From assembly GCA_021907015.1 (NCBI GenBank), contig CP091064.1, positions 558,001 to 622,000 on the forward strand: a stretch of DNA of 64,000 nt, given 5' to 3'. Made by a program: the position numbers and the translations under genes. This stretch comes from Pectobacterium sp. PL152. GTDB taxonomy: Bacteria; Pseudomonadota; Gammaproteobacteria; Enterobacterales; Enterobacteriaceae. This document shows, piece by piece, positions 11,720 to 22,162 of the stretch. The first letter of the stretch is position 1. Each line of letters opens with the position of its first letter. The notes under the pieces are model-generated. The model made no database searches, had not been told where the DNA came from, and saw only the letters and a list, made by a program, of their open reading frames with translations.

Positions 11720-12580
11720 TTAGTTCCACGCACTTTTTGAGATTTCCGGGTTTTCAGCCATCAGCCGGTATTCTTCCGGCGTCAGGTGATTCAGGGATTC
11801 ATGAGGGCGCTCGCTGTTATATTCAGCCAGCCAGCGCTCTGTAATTTCCCGTGCTTCATTCAGCGTTCTGAACAGATAAAAATCCAGTATTTCTGTCCTG
11901 TACGTCCGGTTGAACCGTTCGATAAAGGCATTCTGCGTGGGCTTGCCGGGCCTGATAAATTCCAGCATCACACCATGCTCTTCTGCCCATTGTGCCAGCG
12001 TCAGTGAGATCAGCTCCGGACCGTTATCCATCCGCATTTTCAGTGGATATCCCCGGTTTGCCACGATCCTGTCCAGCACTCTCACGACCCGCTGCGCCGG
12101 GATATTCAGGTCAATTTCGATCGCCAGCGCTTCCCGGTTAAAATCATCCACCACGTTGAAGGTCCGGAAGCGTCTGCCGCACACCAACGCATCGTGCATA
12201 AAATCGATGGACCAGCTCTGGTTCATCGCCTCTGGCGTCGCCAGCGGAGCCGGATTACGCACCGGCAGGCGCTGTTTTCCCTTACGGCGAAAATTCAGCT
12301 TCAGCAGGCAGTAAATCCGGTGCACACGCTTATGGTTCCAGATATTGCCCTGCCTGCGAAGTACCTGAAAAAGCTTTTTAAATCCGTATCGCGGATAGCG
12401 TTCAGCCGCCACGGTCAGCGCCATAATCACCGGCTCATCACGTCGCGTATCCGGCTGATAACGAAATACCGTCCTGCTCAGCGACAATGTCCTGCATGCC
12501 TGGCGTAAGCTCATGGCGAACTGCGCGGTCAGATAGCTGACCAGCTCACGCTTTATCGCTGGTTTTAAAGCTTTTTTCAA
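11720..12580 (-). CDS. IS3-family transposase OrfB (DDE integrase domain)
   Basis: Encodes 286 residues. The rve integrase core is complete: Asp in WSIDFMHDAL, Asp in RMDNGPEL and Glu in IERFNRTYRTEIL, followed by the C-terminal LNHLTPEEYR. In intact IS3 elements OrfB is made as an OrfAB fusion by -1 frameshifting; an A6G slippery run lies at the orfA/orfB overlap (about 12573-12580). Because orfA is interrupted upstream, the fusion transposase cannot be made from this copy. Confidence 0.93.
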   Translation of the reverse strand: MKKALKPAIKRELVSYLTAQFAMSLRQACRTLSLSRTVFRYQPDTRRDEPVIMALTVAAERYPRYGFKKLFQVLRRQGNIWNHKRVHRIYCLLKLNFRRKGKQRLPVRNPAPLATPEAMNQSWSIDFMHDALVCGRRFRTFNVVDDFNREALAIEIDLNIPAQRVVRVLDRIVANRGYPLKMRMDNGPELISLTLAQWAEEHGVMLEFIRPGKPTQNAFIERFNRTYRTEILDFYLFRTLNEAREITERWLAEYNSERPHESLNHLTPEEYRLMAENPEISKSAWN

Positions 12581-12778
12581 TAACGTCTTTCAGTGCGCGG
12601 CACTCGAGACTCAGGTCCGCAAACATCTGTTTCAGCCGGCGGTTTTCATCCTCAAGGTCTTTCATCTTTTTGATATCAGAGGCTTCCATACCGCCGAACT
12701 TCGCTTTCCAGTTAATGGGATGGACTGCCTCCCCCTCTGCGGTTAACTGTACGAAATACGTTCAGCAGGAGAATCACC

Positions 12779-13798
12779 ATGAATATCGTATTTCTGGGTA
12801 TTGATCTGGCTAAAAATATCTTTCAGCTCTGCGGATTAAACCAGGCCGGTAAGCCGGTTTATACAAAACGCACTGGACGAAAAGAATTACTCCAGACTGT
12901 GGCGAATATTCCGGCATGTCTAATTGGTGTCGAGGCATCCACTGGGGCATTTTACTGGCAACGTGAATTTGAAAAACTGGGACATAAAGTAAAAGTTATT
13001 AGCCCTCAGTATGTAAAACCTTTTGTCCGCAAAAAAAAATGACGGCAATGATGCGCAGGCGATAGCTGTGGCTCTGATGCAACCTACGATGCAGTTTGTT
13101 CCACCGAAAAGCCCTGAACAGCAGGATATTCAGGCTCTGCACCGCGCAAGACAGCGTATTGTCAATCATCGTACTGCGACAGTCTGCCAAATCCGAGGAC
13201 TGCTGCTTGACCGGGGAATAACCATCGGCGCGGCAGTTTCAAGAGTTCATCGTGCCGTTCCGCTTATCCTTGAAGATGCTGAAAATAGTCTCAGCGCCAG
13301 AATGCGGAGGACAATTGCAGAACTCTATGATCTCTTTAACGATCTTGGTCGTCGTATAAACTTTTTTGATAAAGAAATTGATGTTGTGTTCAGGCAATCA
13401 GAAGCCTGTCAGCGCATTGCCAAAGTTAAAGGCATTGGTCCTAAAACAGCCACGGCTGTTGTTGCCGCGATTGGCAGAGGAACCGAATTTAAAAATGGTC
13501 GTCACTTTGCCGCATGGCTTGGTCTGGTTCCACGACAACACTCGAGTGGCGACAAGCAGGTGTTGATGAATATGACGAAAAAGGCGACAAGCATTTGCGG
13601 ACACTTTTTATTCATGGTGCCCGGGCTGTCGTCAGAGTTGCCACGAATAACAATGATGGCAGCCTGTATCAGTGGGTTAACCAGTTGAAGGAACGGCGCG
13701 GGTTTAATAAAACGACCGTGGCGGTCGCTAACAAGAACGCGAGAATAATCTGGTCGATGCTGAGAAATGATACCGAGTATCAGGTAGTTGGAAGATAG
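12779..13798 (+). CDS. IS110/IS1111-family transposase (two frameshifts)
   Basis: DEDD RuvC-like recombinase of about 340 residues. GIDLAKN gives the first Asp, GVEASTG the Glu, and KNDGNDAQAIA the Asp pair. KVKGIGPKTATAVVAAIG marks the IS116/IS110/IS902 domain, and the catalytic Ser lies in the PRQHSSGDKQVL region. Frame breaks occur at the A run near 13036 and near 13580; after the second the protein continues GDKHLRTLFIHGARAV to NDTEYQVVGR. GCAGGAG precedes ATG 12779. The enzyme works with a structured RNA made from its own noncoding end. Confidence 0.92.
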
Positions 13799-14019
13799 TA
13801 CACAGTCAGAAGAGTTGCAGTGTACTGAAAATGATGACAGGTTGCACCTGCACAATCGGAACCTGACTATTATATTGGCCTCAGAGGCCGTCCAGTTGTT
13901 GAGGCGATTGTGTGCGGATTACCCATTTGGGCACAGGTTAGTATTCCTGATGCCGGATAGATGTAAGCAACAACCCAAAACCAGATTCAGTACTTGCAAA
14001 ACAGAGGTAGTCCATAGAT
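13799..14019 (+). ncRNA. candidate bridge RNA (seekRNA) region of the IS1111-type element
   Basis: Established: IS110-family recombinases use an element-encoded guide RNA, and IS1111-type elements encode it between the transposase stop and the right end. This 221-base tail has no ORF and contains hairpins such as GGCCTCAGAGGCC (13877-13889). CCAGTTGT at 13892-13899 equals the reconstructed target across the insertion point (12708-12713 joined to 14020-14021). ATAGATGTA at 13957-13965 equals the right element/target junction (14014-14022). RNA ends and the guide assignment are inferred. Confidence 0.55.
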
Positions 14020-14331
14020 GTAGTACGAGGCCTCAGAGATCCCGGCCTCGCGGCAGACGTCTTTAACAGTACGTCCGGCTTCGACGGACTTCAGAACGGC
14101 GATGATCTGGTGTTCGGTGAATCGTGCTTTGCGCAGGGCGATCTCCTCCAGGGACATATTCAGTATGCCGGAAGATCTCTAAAAAGTGAATGGTCCGGTT
14201 TACCGGGATGCTTACACTTTTACTCTGCATGCTCAGACTATCGGCATAACGAAATCAATACGCGTTAGGAATGTGAAGATCAGAAGACGTGAAGACGGGG
14301 ATACATAGGTGGGAAGCCGGCACAAATAAAG

Positions 14332-14375
14332 ATTGTGCGTAATTCCATTGCATTAGCAGTGAAATTACGCACAAT
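14332..14375 (-). terminator. long inverted repeat, probable fliE terminator
   Basis: ATTGTGCGTAATT (14332-14344) and AATTACGCACAAT (14363-14375) are perfect 13-bp arms. Inner bases CATTGC and GCAGTG extend the stem. On the minus strand it is followed by TCTTTATTT, and it lies about 40 bases after the fliE stop. Confidence 0.65.
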
Positions 14376-14412
14376 GACTTTGTTAGTTGCAGGTTGATGT
14401 CATTAGACGACA

Positions 14413-14727
14413 TCAAACAGACATATTCATTACTTCCTGATACGCAGATACCAGTTTATTACGTACCTGAATGCCCATCTGCATTGAAATAGATGACTTC
14501 TGCAAATCCACCATTACATCATTCAATGCTACGCCTGGCACACCCATGGTGAATTTTTCAGCCTGCGTACGAGCCGTCTGTTGCGTGTCGCTGATCTTAT
14601 CGATCGCGGCCTTCAACTCACTGGCAAAACCGGGTTCTACCGATGGTCTGGCTATTGGCGTACCAGATGCCTGCAGGGCTTTGACCTGCATTTGCTGTAA
14701 AACGCCATCAATACCTTGAACCGACAT
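14413..14727 (-). CDS. fliE: flagellar hook-basal body junction protein FliE
   Basis: Intact, 104 residues, the normal length. FliE links the MS ring to the rod and is an early substrate of the flagellar export gate. Recognisable parts: the N-terminal [13 protein letters not shown], the [13 protein letters not shown] segment, and the conserved C-terminus [19 protein letters not shown]. It is transcribed divergently from fliF across a 260-bp gap, as in other enterobacteria. Confidence 0.97.
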   Translation of the reverse strand: MSVQGIDGVLQQMQVKALQASGTPIARPSVEPGFASELKAAIDKISDTQQTARTQAEKFTMGVPGVALNDVMVDLQKSSISMQMGIQVRNKLVSAYQEVMNMSV

Positions 14728-14987
14728 AATACCTCACTAAACCATGCTAATTAGGCTTTTTCATACACATTTATGACAGCGATACCCTATCACACCACTC
14801 TTAGGCTAAATGGGGTAATTAGCGTGAAAAATGCCACCTTATCGACCCATCGATTTTTCTTTTACGGAAAATAATGACATGCCGATAAATGTAGGCGAAA
14901 TGTTTTATTGATTGCGCAATCAGGGAGTTCTGTTTTGTCACGTCACAACGTTAAGTATATCGTTCAACAACCAAGCAGAGATAGAGT
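14728..14987. promoter_or_regulatory. divergent fliE/fliF promoter region
   Basis: A 260-bp gap between two divergent class 2 flagellar transcription units, expected to carry FlhD4C2 sites and promoters for both. I cannot place boxes confidently because the FlhDC consensus is loose. A GCCGATAA at 14881 resembles a sigma-28 -10 element but lacks a convincing -35 partner. Confidence 0.5.
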
Positions 14988-16706
14988 ATGAACGCCTCAT
15001 TAACCGGCGCCGCTACCGGTAAAAATAGCTTTGGCGAAATACTCAACCGGTTACGCGCCAATCCGAAGATTCCGCTATTGATCGCAGCAGCAGCGACCAT
15101 TGCCATTGTCGTGGCGTTAACGCTATGGGCTAAAGGTCCAGATTATCGGGTTCTTTATAGCAATGTAAATGACCGGGACGGCGGTGCGATTGTCAGCGAA
15201 TTAACAAAGCTGAATATTCCTTACCGCTTCGCGGAGAACGGCGGCGCGATCATGATTCCCGCCGAAAAGGTCTATGAGACCCGACTCCGACTTGCTCAAT
15301 TGGGACTGCCAAAAGGCGGCGCAGTTGGCTTTGAATTACTCGACCAGGAAAAATTTGGCATCAGCCAATTCAGCGAACAGATTAATTACCAGCGTGCGCT
15401 GGAAGGTGAGCTATCCAGAACGATAGAAACGCTTGGCCCTGTTCAAAATGCACGAGTTCACCTCGCCATACCGAAACCTTCACTGTTCGTTCGTGAGCAA
15501 AAAGCCCCCTCTTCTTCCGTTACCCTGACGTTACAGCCGGGTCGCGCATTAGATGAAGGTCAAATCAATTCCATCGTTTACATGGTCTCCAGCAGCGTTG
15601 CGGGCCTGCCGCCGGATAATGTGACGGTCGTCGATCAAACTGGACGTCTGTTAACCCAGGCAGGTGGTAGTGGTCGCGATCTGAATGCCGCACAGCTTAA
15701 GTACAGCAACGAAGTCGAGGCGATGTACCAGCGCCGCATAGAATCAATCATCGCGCCCATGGTTGGTATGGGTAACGTACATGCTCAGGTCACCGCACAA
15801 ATTGATTTCTCTGCCCGCGAACAAACTGACGAACAGTATCAACCGAACCAACCGCCAGATAAAGCGGCCGTTCGCTCTCAGCAGACCAGCCAAAGTGAGC
15901 AGCGAGGCGGTCCGAACGTCGGTGGCGTTCCTGGTGCATTAACCAACCAGCCCGCTCCGGCTCCTACAGCGCCTATCGCAACGCCGCCAAATAATGCTAA
16001 TGCGAACAATCAGGCTGGCCAGCAGAACCAAAACAATGCGGCAGGTGCGCAAGCCAATGCGGCAAATGCAAATACCGTTATTCAAACATCAAACGTTCGC
16101 AATGATGCAACAACCAACTATGAAGTCGACAAGACGATTTTACATACCAAACACAGCACAGGTGGTGTAAAGCGCTTGTCTGCGGCCGTTATTGTTAACT
16201 ACCAGCCTCCTGGTGCGGATGGCAAACCGGTTGCACTGACGGAAGAGCAGATCAAACAGATTGAAACAGTAGCACGTGAAGCTATGGGCTTTTCTGCTGA
16301 ACGCGGTGATACATTGAATGTCGTGAATACGCCATTTATGGACAGCACCGACGGTTCTGGCGAACTCCCCTTCTGGCAAAAACAGGCATTCTTCGATCTC
16401 CTGATGGAAGCTGGCCGTTGGCTGCTGGTTCTGATCGTTGCCTGGATTCTGTGGCGTAAGCTGGTTCGTCCACAATTGCAGAGAAAAGCACAGCAGCAAG
16501 AAGCGGCACTGGCAGCGGCTGCCCTGTCTCAAGGTGCAGACAACGATGTTATGGTCAACCTGAGTAGCTCGGAAGTTGAACAGCAGCGGAAATCGCAACA
16601 ACGTGTCAATGCAGAAATGCAAAGTAACCGTATACGTGAAATGGCAGAGAACGATCCACGCGTTGTCGCTCTGGTAATTCGTCAATGGATGAGTACTGAA
16701 CTATGA
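14988..16706 (+). CDS. fliF: flagellar MS-ring protein FliF
   Basis: Intact, 572 residues. It forms the inner-membrane MS ring around the export gate and carries FliG at its cytoplasmic C-terminus. Two membrane segments are visible (about residues 28-47 and 474-492). They enclose a large periplasmic domain with the YscJ/FliF motifs ([47 protein letters not shown]) and a long Ala/Asn/Gln-rich linker (about 300-365). The FliG-binding tail ends [14 protein letters not shown]. It overlaps fliG by 4 bp (ATGA), so the two are translationally coupled. Confidence 0.98.
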   Translation: MNASLTGAATGKNSFGEILNRLRANPKIPLLIAAAATIAIVVALTLWAKGPDYRVLYSNVNDRDGGAIVSELTKLNIPYRFAENGGAIMIPAEKVYETRLRLAQLGLPKGGAVGFELLDQEKFGISQFSEQINYQRALEGELSRTIETLGPVQNARVHLAIPKPSLFVREQKAPSSSVTLTLQPGRALDEGQINSIVYMVSSSVAGLPPDNVTVVDQTGRLLTQAGGSGRDLNAAQLKYSNEVEAMYQRRIESIIAPMVGMGNVHAQVTAQIDFSAREQTDEQYQPNQPPDKAAVRSQQTSQSEQRGGPNVGGVPGALTNQPAPAPTAPIATPPNNANANNQAGQQNQNNAAGAQANAANANTVIQTSNVRNDATTNYEVDKTILHTKHSTGGVKRLSAAVIVNYQPPGADGKPVALTEEQIKQIETVAREAMGFSAERGDTLNVVNTPFMDSTDGSGELPFWQKQAFFDLLMEAGRWLLVLIVAWILWRKLVRPQLQRKAQQQEAALAAAALSQGADNDVMVNLSSSEVEQQRKSQQRVNAEMQSNRIREMAENDPRVVALVIRQWMSTEL

Positions 16707-17695
16707 ACCTGACAGGAACAGAAAAAAGCGCCATCTTATTGATGACCATTGGTGAAGACCGCGCCGCTGAGGTGTTTACTCATCTTTCGACCAAAGAAGT
16801 ACAACATCTCAGTTCTGCAATGGCGAACATGAGGCAGGTATCACAACAGCAACTGCTCGAAATCCTGAGAGAATTTGAGGCGGACTCAGAGCAGTATGCA
16901 GCGCTTAGCGTGAATGCTGGCGACTATCTGCGCTCTGTGCTTGTCAAAGCGCTTGGTGAAGAACGCGCGTCTAGCCTGTTGGAAGATATTCTTGAAAGCC
17001 GTGACTCTACGAGTGGGATGGAAACGCTCAACTTCATGGAGCCGCAGATTGCCGCAGACCTCATCCGCGACGAACACCCACAGATTATCGCAACAATTCT
17101 GGTACACCTTAAACGTGCTCAGGCTGCCGATATCTTAGCCCTGTTTGACGAGCGCCTGCGCCATGACGTCATGCTGCGTATTGCAACCTTCGGCGGCGTT
17201 CAGCCTTCCGCACTGGCAGAATTGACAGACGTTCTGAATGGCTTGCTGGACGGACAGAACCTCAAACGCAGCAAGATGGGTGGTGTTCGTACTGCGGCTG
17301 AAATTATCAACCTGATGAAAACACAGCAGGAAGAGGCTGTTATTGATGCCGTACGCGAGTTCGATGGCGAACTGGCACAGAAAATCATCGACGAAATGTT
17401 CCTGTTCGAAAACCTGGTGGACGTGGACGACCGCAGCATCCAGCGTCTTCTGCAAGAAGTCGAGTCCGAGTCTCTGCTGTTGGCATTGAAAGGTGCCGAA
17501 GAGCCTTTACGCGAGAAATTCCTGCGCAACATGTCTCAGCGTGCAGCAGAAATTCTTCGCGACGACCTCTCGACTCGCGGCCCGGTACGTATGTCTCAGG
17601 TCGAAAACGAACAGAAAGCTATTCTGCTTATCGTTCGTCGTCTGGCAGACAGCGGCGAAATGATTATCGGTGGCGGCGAGGATGCTTATGTCTAA
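16703..17695 (+). CDS. fliG: flagellar motor switch protein FliG
   Basis: Intact, 330 residues. FliG is the C-ring subunit that meets the MotA stator and converts ion flow to torque. It has the three armadillo-like domains of the family: N-domain binding FliF ([15 protein letters not shown]), a middle domain with [13 protein letters not shown] and the EHPQ motif, and a C-terminal torque helix with charged residues in [14 protein letters not shown]. It overlaps fliF by 4 bp and fliH by 8 bp. Confidence 0.98.
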   Translation: MNLTGTEKSAILLMTIGEDRAAEVFTHLSTKEVQHLSSAMANMRQVSQQQLLEILREFEADSEQYAALSVNAGDYLRSVLVKALGEERASSLLEDILESRDSTSGMETLNFMEPQIAADLIRDEHPQIIATILVHLKRAQAADILALFDERLRHDVMLRIATFGGVQPSALAELTDVLNGLLDGQNLKRSKMGGVRTAAEIINLMKTQQEEAVIDAVREFDGELAQKIIDEMFLFENLVDVDDRSIQRLLQEVESESLLLALKGAEEPLREKFLRNMSQRAAEILRDDLSTRGPVRMSQVENEQKAILLIVRRLADSGEMIIGGGEDAYV

Positions 17696-18411
17696 CGCCC
17701 CCAAGAACCTGGCCTGGCAGCCCTGGAAGCTCAACGATCTGGCCGAACCCGTTTCGAAGCCAGTCCTACCAAGCTATCAGGTAAGTGACGAACCTGAGCT
17801 GCCTGACATGGAGCGTTTTACTGAAGAAAGCGCCCTTTCAGCCGCTGAGGACGAGTTAGCTTCCCTGCGTGAAAGCACGATGCAGCAAGCGCGAGAGACA
17901 GGTTTTGCGCAAGGGCACCAACAAGGCTATGACGCGGGCTATCAGGAAGGTTTAGCCAAGGGGCAACAGCAGGGTCTGCAGAATGCCCCAGCAGCAGCAA
18001 CCGATCATCGAACAGATGCAGAATATGGTCACCGAATTTCAACAGACGCTGGATACACTCGACAGTGTGATTCCAGCCCGTCTGATGCAGTTGGCTCTGA
18101 CCGCCGCTAAGCAGATTTTGGGGCAACCTCCAGTCTGCGACGGTAACGCACTGCTCGGTCAAATACAGCAACTGATTCAGCAAGAACCGATGTTTTCGGG
18201 TAAAACGCAGCTACGCGTTCATCCTTCAGATCTGGAGCGCGTGGAACAGTATTTGGGCCCGACACTCAGCTTGCATGGCTGGAGATTGCTTGCCGATAGC
18301 CAACTTCACCCAGGCGGCTGTAAAGTCAGCGCGGAAGAAGGCGATCTGGATGCCAGTCTGGCAACACGCTGGCATGAGCTTTGCCGTTTAGCCGCACCGG
18401 GAGAGCTATGA
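17688..18411 (+). CDS. fliH: flagellar assembly protein FliH (one frameshift)
   Basis: Negative regulator and stator-like partner of the FliI ATPase that carries it to the export gate. About 240 residues. The N-terminus has the Trp-containing NLAWQPWKL segment that binds FlhA or FliN. The middle carries the GxxxG-type repeats ([22 protein letters not shown]) typical of FliH, and the C-terminus is the FliI-binding vacuolar-ATPase-E-like domain. Near 17988 one extra C breaks the frame; reading resumes [11 protein letters not shown]. The stop TGA overlaps the fliI start. Confidence 0.95.
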
Positions 18412-19780
18412 TGACTTCACGCCTCGGACGCTGGCTTTCTTCTCTCGATTCATTTGAGAAGCGTATTGACGACACACCTTCGGTGCGTCGTTACGGCCGC
18501 TTAACCCGGGCGACAGGTTTGGTATTGGAAGCGACAGGGCTGCATATGCCACTGGGTGCCACCTGTCTCATCGAACGGCAGAATGGTTCTCAGGTTGAAG
18601 AAATCGAAAGCGAAGTTGTCGGCTTCAACGGGCAAAAACTCTTTCTCATGCCGCTGGAAGAAGTTGAAGGCATTACCCCCGGCGCACGTGTTTATGCCCG
18701 CGTCGGTCAAGATAGCAGCAGTCAGGGAAAACAATTACCACTAGGCCCCGAACTACTTGGTCGAGTGCTGGATGGTAGCGCAAAACCGCTGGACGGTTTA
18801 CCTGCACCGGATACAGGCTATCGCGCACCGCTGATTACACCACCGTTCAACCCATTACAGAGAACACCCATCGAAAGTGTTCTGACGTGGGTGTCCGAGC
18901 CATCAACGCCTTGCTTACCGTGGGTCGGGGGCAACGAATGGGTCTGTTTGCTGGCTCAGGGGTAGGTAAAAGTGTGCTGTTGGGGATGATGGCGCGCTAT
19001 ACTCAAGCTGACGTCATTGTTGTCGGCCTTATCGGCGAACGTGGCCGAGAAGTAAAAGATTTTATCGAGAATATTTTAGGTACAGAGGGACGTGCGCGTT
19101 CCGTCGTTATTGCTGCGCCAGCGGATGTTTCTCCATTATTAAGAATGCAAGGGGCGGCGTATGCCACGCGTATTGCGGAAGATTTTCGCGATCGCGGGTA
19201 TCACGTTCTGCTCATCATGGATTCGCTCACGCGTTACGCTATGGCGCAACGTGAAATTGCTTTAGCCATTGGCGAACCACCGGCAACCAAGGGTTACTCC
19301 CCTTCTGTCTTCGCCAAATTACCCGCGCTGGTAGAACGCGCAGGAAATGGTATTCATGGAGGTGGTTCAGTCACCGCCTTCTATACTGTTCTTACGGAAG
19401 GTGACGATCAGCAGGATCCAATAGCCGACTCCGCTCGTGCCATTCTGGACGGACACATTGTGTTGTCCCGTCAATTGGCTGAGTCTGGTCATTATCCGGC
19501 GATTGATATTGAAGCCTCGATTAGCCGTGCAATGACCGCGCTGATAGATGAAGGCCACTATGCTTCTGTAAGGCAGTTTAAACAGTTATTATCGAGCTAC
19601 CAACGTAACCGTGATTTAGTCAGCGTTGGTGCCTACGCCGCAGGCAGCGACCCTATGCTCGACAAAGCAATTCGGCTTTATCCACATCTGGAAGCCTTCT
19701 TGCAGCAGGGTATGTTTGAACAAAGTAACTATGAAGAATCTTGCCAGGCGTTACACACTATTTTCCCTCGTAACGAGTAG
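18408..19780 (+). CDS. fliI: flagellum-specific ATPase FliI (one frameshift)
   Basis: Hexameric F1-beta-like ATPase of the flagellar export apparatus; with FliH and FliJ it helps deliver and unfold export substrates. About 457 residues. The Walker A loop GSGVGKSV lies near residue 183, Walker B is in [13 protein letters not shown], and [13 protein letters not shown] and [10 protein letters not shown] are family signatures. A missing G near 18885 (in V-L-D-V-G-V-R) splits the frame. ATG 18408 or 18411 are both possible. Confidence 0.97.
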
Positions 19781-19788
19781 GAGAGCAG

Positions 19789-20235
19789 ATGAAAACCCAG
19801 TCACCGCTGGTTACACTACGCGAACTGGCGCAGAAGGACGTTGAGAAAGCAGCAGGCCAGTTGGGACAGGTGCGTCAGGCGCATCAACAGGCAGAGCAGC
19901 AGCTCAATATGCTGTTAAACTATCAGGATGACTATCGTCAAAAATTGAACTCGACGATGTCTGCTGGTATGGCAAATAATAGTTGGCAAAATTATCAGCA
20001 GTTCATCCGAACGCTGGACAGTGCAATTGAGCAACACAGACAGCAGCTCTCGCAGTGGACATCGCGTTTAGATTTAGCAATGAAGACTTGGCAAGAAAAG
20101 CAGCAGCGATTGAACGCTTTTGAGAAACTGCAAGATCGCGAACTGACAAGACAGCTTGCCAAAGAAAATAAAATAGAACAAAAACAAATGGATGAATTTG
20201 CCCAACGGGCCTCACAGAGGAAAGCAGAATCATGA
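19789..20235 (+). CDS. fliJ: flagellar export protein FliJ
   Basis: Intact, 148 residues, almost entirely coiled coil and rich in Gln, Lys and Glu (LGQVRQAHQQAEQQLNMLL, EKQQRLNAFEKLQDRELTRQ). FliJ is the gamma-like stalk in the FliI hexamer and a chaperone-escort protein. Its stop overlaps the fliK ATG by 4 bp. Confidence 0.96.
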   Translation: MKTQSPLVTLRELAQKDVEKAAGQLGQVRQAHQQAEQQLNMLLNYQDDYRQKLNSTMSAGMANNSWQNYQQFIRTLDSAIEQHRQQLSQWTSRLDLAMKTWQEKQQRLNAFEKLQDRELTRQLAKENKIEQKQMDEFAQRASQRKAES

Positions 20236-21522
20236 ATCTGTCCGCGTTACCCATAGCTACCACTGTCAGTGATGCGAGCAGTTCTTCTGCTTCTCTGCTG
20301 ACACAGGATGAGCTGCCAAAAGATTTTGTTGATCTGTTGAGCAAACGCATATCGCAAATAGCCGATACATCGGATAAAAACACTCGATAAAGTGGACGAA
20401 GAAGCCCTGCTAAGCGCGCTAGGGAAAGAGGGGACTTCCCTCAGTCGTGATGATTTAAACGCGATGCTCTCTTCATTCAGTTCACTTACTGGCGCAGCCA
20501 TTACTGTGGGTAAGCAAAATCCTGACATTGCCGAGCAGGCGAAGCTTAAGGGCCAGGACAAAAGACAGCGCCAGCGCGACAGATAACGCCGTTGCTATGC
20601 AGGCACTGCTTGCCATGTTGCAAACGACACCGCTTGCTACTCAGCCTGCCGCTGATAATATCGCCACGACTGCCGTAAATACGGGGTTAGCGATTCCGGG
20701 GCTCATTGACGCTAAACGCCAGAATGAAACGCCAACATCCGTACTAAACAATATGGATGGAAACACCAAAAGTACGTTGGCAAAACTGCTCGACACTTCA
20801 GTAATGCCGGATAAAGATGCGGGCCTATCACGCGATCTCCATCATGCAGGCAAGCAAACTGCATCGGCAACAACAGAGTCTGCGGATGAAGCTACAAAGT
20901 TTGCGCTAACGACGCCAGCGTCCCTTGCGGGCGATCGCAATGCATCTGAATCAGTTTCAGCCTTAAATAATAACGTGTCTCAAACTACCCCGCCTGTCGC
21001 ACAGGCGATGCATGTTCAGCCAGCATCGGTGGGGACAACCACTCCAGCCCCTCAGGCAGCGAGCGCACAGTTGAATGCCCCTTTGGTTCACCGCAATGGC
21101 AAGACGCACTGGGTCAGCAGATAGTGATGTTCAGCCGTAATGGGCAGCAAACCGCGGAGCTACGTTTAAATCCTCAGGAACTGGGTGCCCTGCATATCAG
21201 CCTAAAAATTGATGATAATCAGGCACAAATTCATCTGGCATCAGCAAGCAGCCAGGTTCGCTCAGCGCTGGAAGCTGCACTGCCCCACCTGCGTAACGCG
21301 ATGGCAGAAAGCGGAATTAACCTTGGCCAGAGCAGTGTAGGTAGTGATTCCTCTGCCTGGCAACAGCAAATGGCCAGCAATAATAACGACGGCAATAACC
21401 GTGGCCCGTCTTATCAGCAGCAATTTGGTCATTCAGCAGAAGGCACGGGTGAATTACTAAATGTACCAGAACAGTTAAGATCAATGGCATCATCCGTCAA
21501 CGGCGTTGATATCTTTGCCTGA
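20232..21522 (+). CDS. fliK: flagellar hook-length control protein FliK (three frameshifts)
   Basis: Secreted ruler that measures the hook and switches export specificity through FlhB. About 430 residues when joined. It has a low-complexity Ala/Thr/Asn/Gln-rich N-terminus and centre (20232-21110) and the conserved FliK C-domain, with AELRLNPQELGALHISLKIDDNQAQIH and VRSALEAALPHLRNAMAE. Frame breaks near 20380 and 20560 (extra A each) and near 21110 (one base lost) explain the internal stops. Confidence 0.94.
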
Positions 21523-21556
21523 AAGTGAAGTAAACGAATAAGTTAGCACGATTTTC

Positions 21557-21594
21557 CCTGCCTATTCTCTGTATTGAACATTGCAATAGGCAGG
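21557..21594 (+). terminator. inverted repeat between fliK and fliL
   Basis: CCTGCCTATT and AATAGGCAGG form a perfect 10-bp stem with an 18-nt loop, in the 155-bp gap after fliK. There is no clear T tract, so it could be a weak terminator, an mRNA-stability stem, or mark a transcript boundary ahead of fliLMNOPQR. Confidence 0.45.
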
Positions 21595-21677
21595 ATAATC
21601 ATCGACATTACGCATTTATTTATTGCTGGTTTCATACAGCAGTAAATATCGATAAGTAACGGGAACTATCTTTGGCT

Positions 21678-22157
21678 ATGTCTGATATGCAAGTTCGACC
21701 AGGACGTAAACGGTCTATTTGGCTAATACTACTGATTATCGCTGCTCTCGCTGCAACTGGTGCCGCGGGTGCCGCCTGGTGGTTATTAAATCAGAAAAAC
21801 TCAGCAACGGCTGAGCATGAAGTACCGCCACCGCCAGAGCCTGTTTTCATGCCACTGGATACCTTTACCGTTAATCTCGTCAATGCAGATAATGACCCTG
21901 ATCGCGTGTTATATGTTGGATTCACGCTGCGTTTACCAGATGAAGCTACGCGTACACGGTTTACTAATTATCTGCCAGAGGTTCGCAGCAGACTGTTATT
22001 ATTGCTTTCTCGTCAGGACGCGATTGCCCTTGCCAATGAGCAAGGTAAACAGAAGCTGATCGAGCAAATTAAGCAAGTGCTAAGCCCACCATTAGTTCCT
22101 GGTCAACCTAACCAGGTCGTTACTGATGTTCTGTTCACGGCCTTTATACTGCGGTAA
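21678..22157 (+). CDS. fliL: flagellar basal-body-associated protein FliL
   Basis: Intact, 159 residues from ATG 21678. FliL is an inner-membrane protein that rings the stator units and supports torque at high load. A single N-terminal membrane segment ([25 protein letters not shown]) is followed by a periplasmic stomatin-like domain ([35 protein letters not shown]). It begins the fliLMNOPQR run; fliM follows after 5 bases. Confidence 0.96.
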   Translation: MSDMQVRPGRKRSIWLILLIIAALAATGAAGAAWWLLNQKNSATAEHEVPPPPEPVFMPLDTFTVNLVNADNDPDRVLYVGFTLRLPDEATRTRFTNYLPEVRSRLLLLLSRQDAIALANEQGKQKLIEQIKQVLSPPLVPGQPNQVVTDVLFTAFILR

Positions 22158-22162
22158 CCATT

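Larger units (their letters stand above)
12714..14019 (+). mobile_element. IS110-family insertion sequence, IS1111 subgroup, 1,306 bp
   Basis: The borders are fixed by the reconstructed OrfA codons. Subterminal inverted repeats ATGGACTGCCTC (12720-12731) and, reversed, ATGGACTACCTC (14004-14015) agree in 11 of 12 bases. They start six bases in from the left end and stop four bases from the right end. Subterminal repeats, no target duplication and a long 3' noncoding tail after the transposase gene are the marks of the IS1111 subgroup. Confidence 0.92.
12546..14159 (-). pseudogene. IS3 OrfA, interrupted by IS110-family element
   Basis: The helix-turn-helix protein of the IS3 element is in two pieces on the minus strand. 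The N-terminal piece (14020-14159) reads RKARFTEHQIIAVLKSVEAG to ISEASYY. The C-terminal piece (12546-12713) resumes with NWKAKFGG and ends in the leucine-zipper-like MKDLEDENRRLKQMFADLS. The pieces join exactly once 12714-14019 is removed, so a clean insertion rather than decay inactivated the gene. Confidence 0.93.
11701..14219. mobile_element. IS3-family element (IS407/IS51-like), split by another IS
   Basis: Ends at 11705 and 14215 carry matching terminal inverted repeats (GTAAGCGCACCCG on the left; GTAAGCATCCCGG on the reverse strand at the right). They are flanked by a perfect 4-bp target duplication ACTT at 11701-11704 and 14216-14219, the size usual for the IS407 subgroup. Without the inner 1,306-bp insertion the element is about 1,205 bp, as expected for the group. 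The genes orfA and orfB lie on the minus strand. It separates the modification island from fliE. Confidence 0.92.

Noticed and set aside
14881-14888. Sigma-28 -10 element ahead of fliF
   Set aside because: GCCGATAA is present but the bases 11 positions upstream do not resemble TAAAGTTT, and fliF belongs to class 2.
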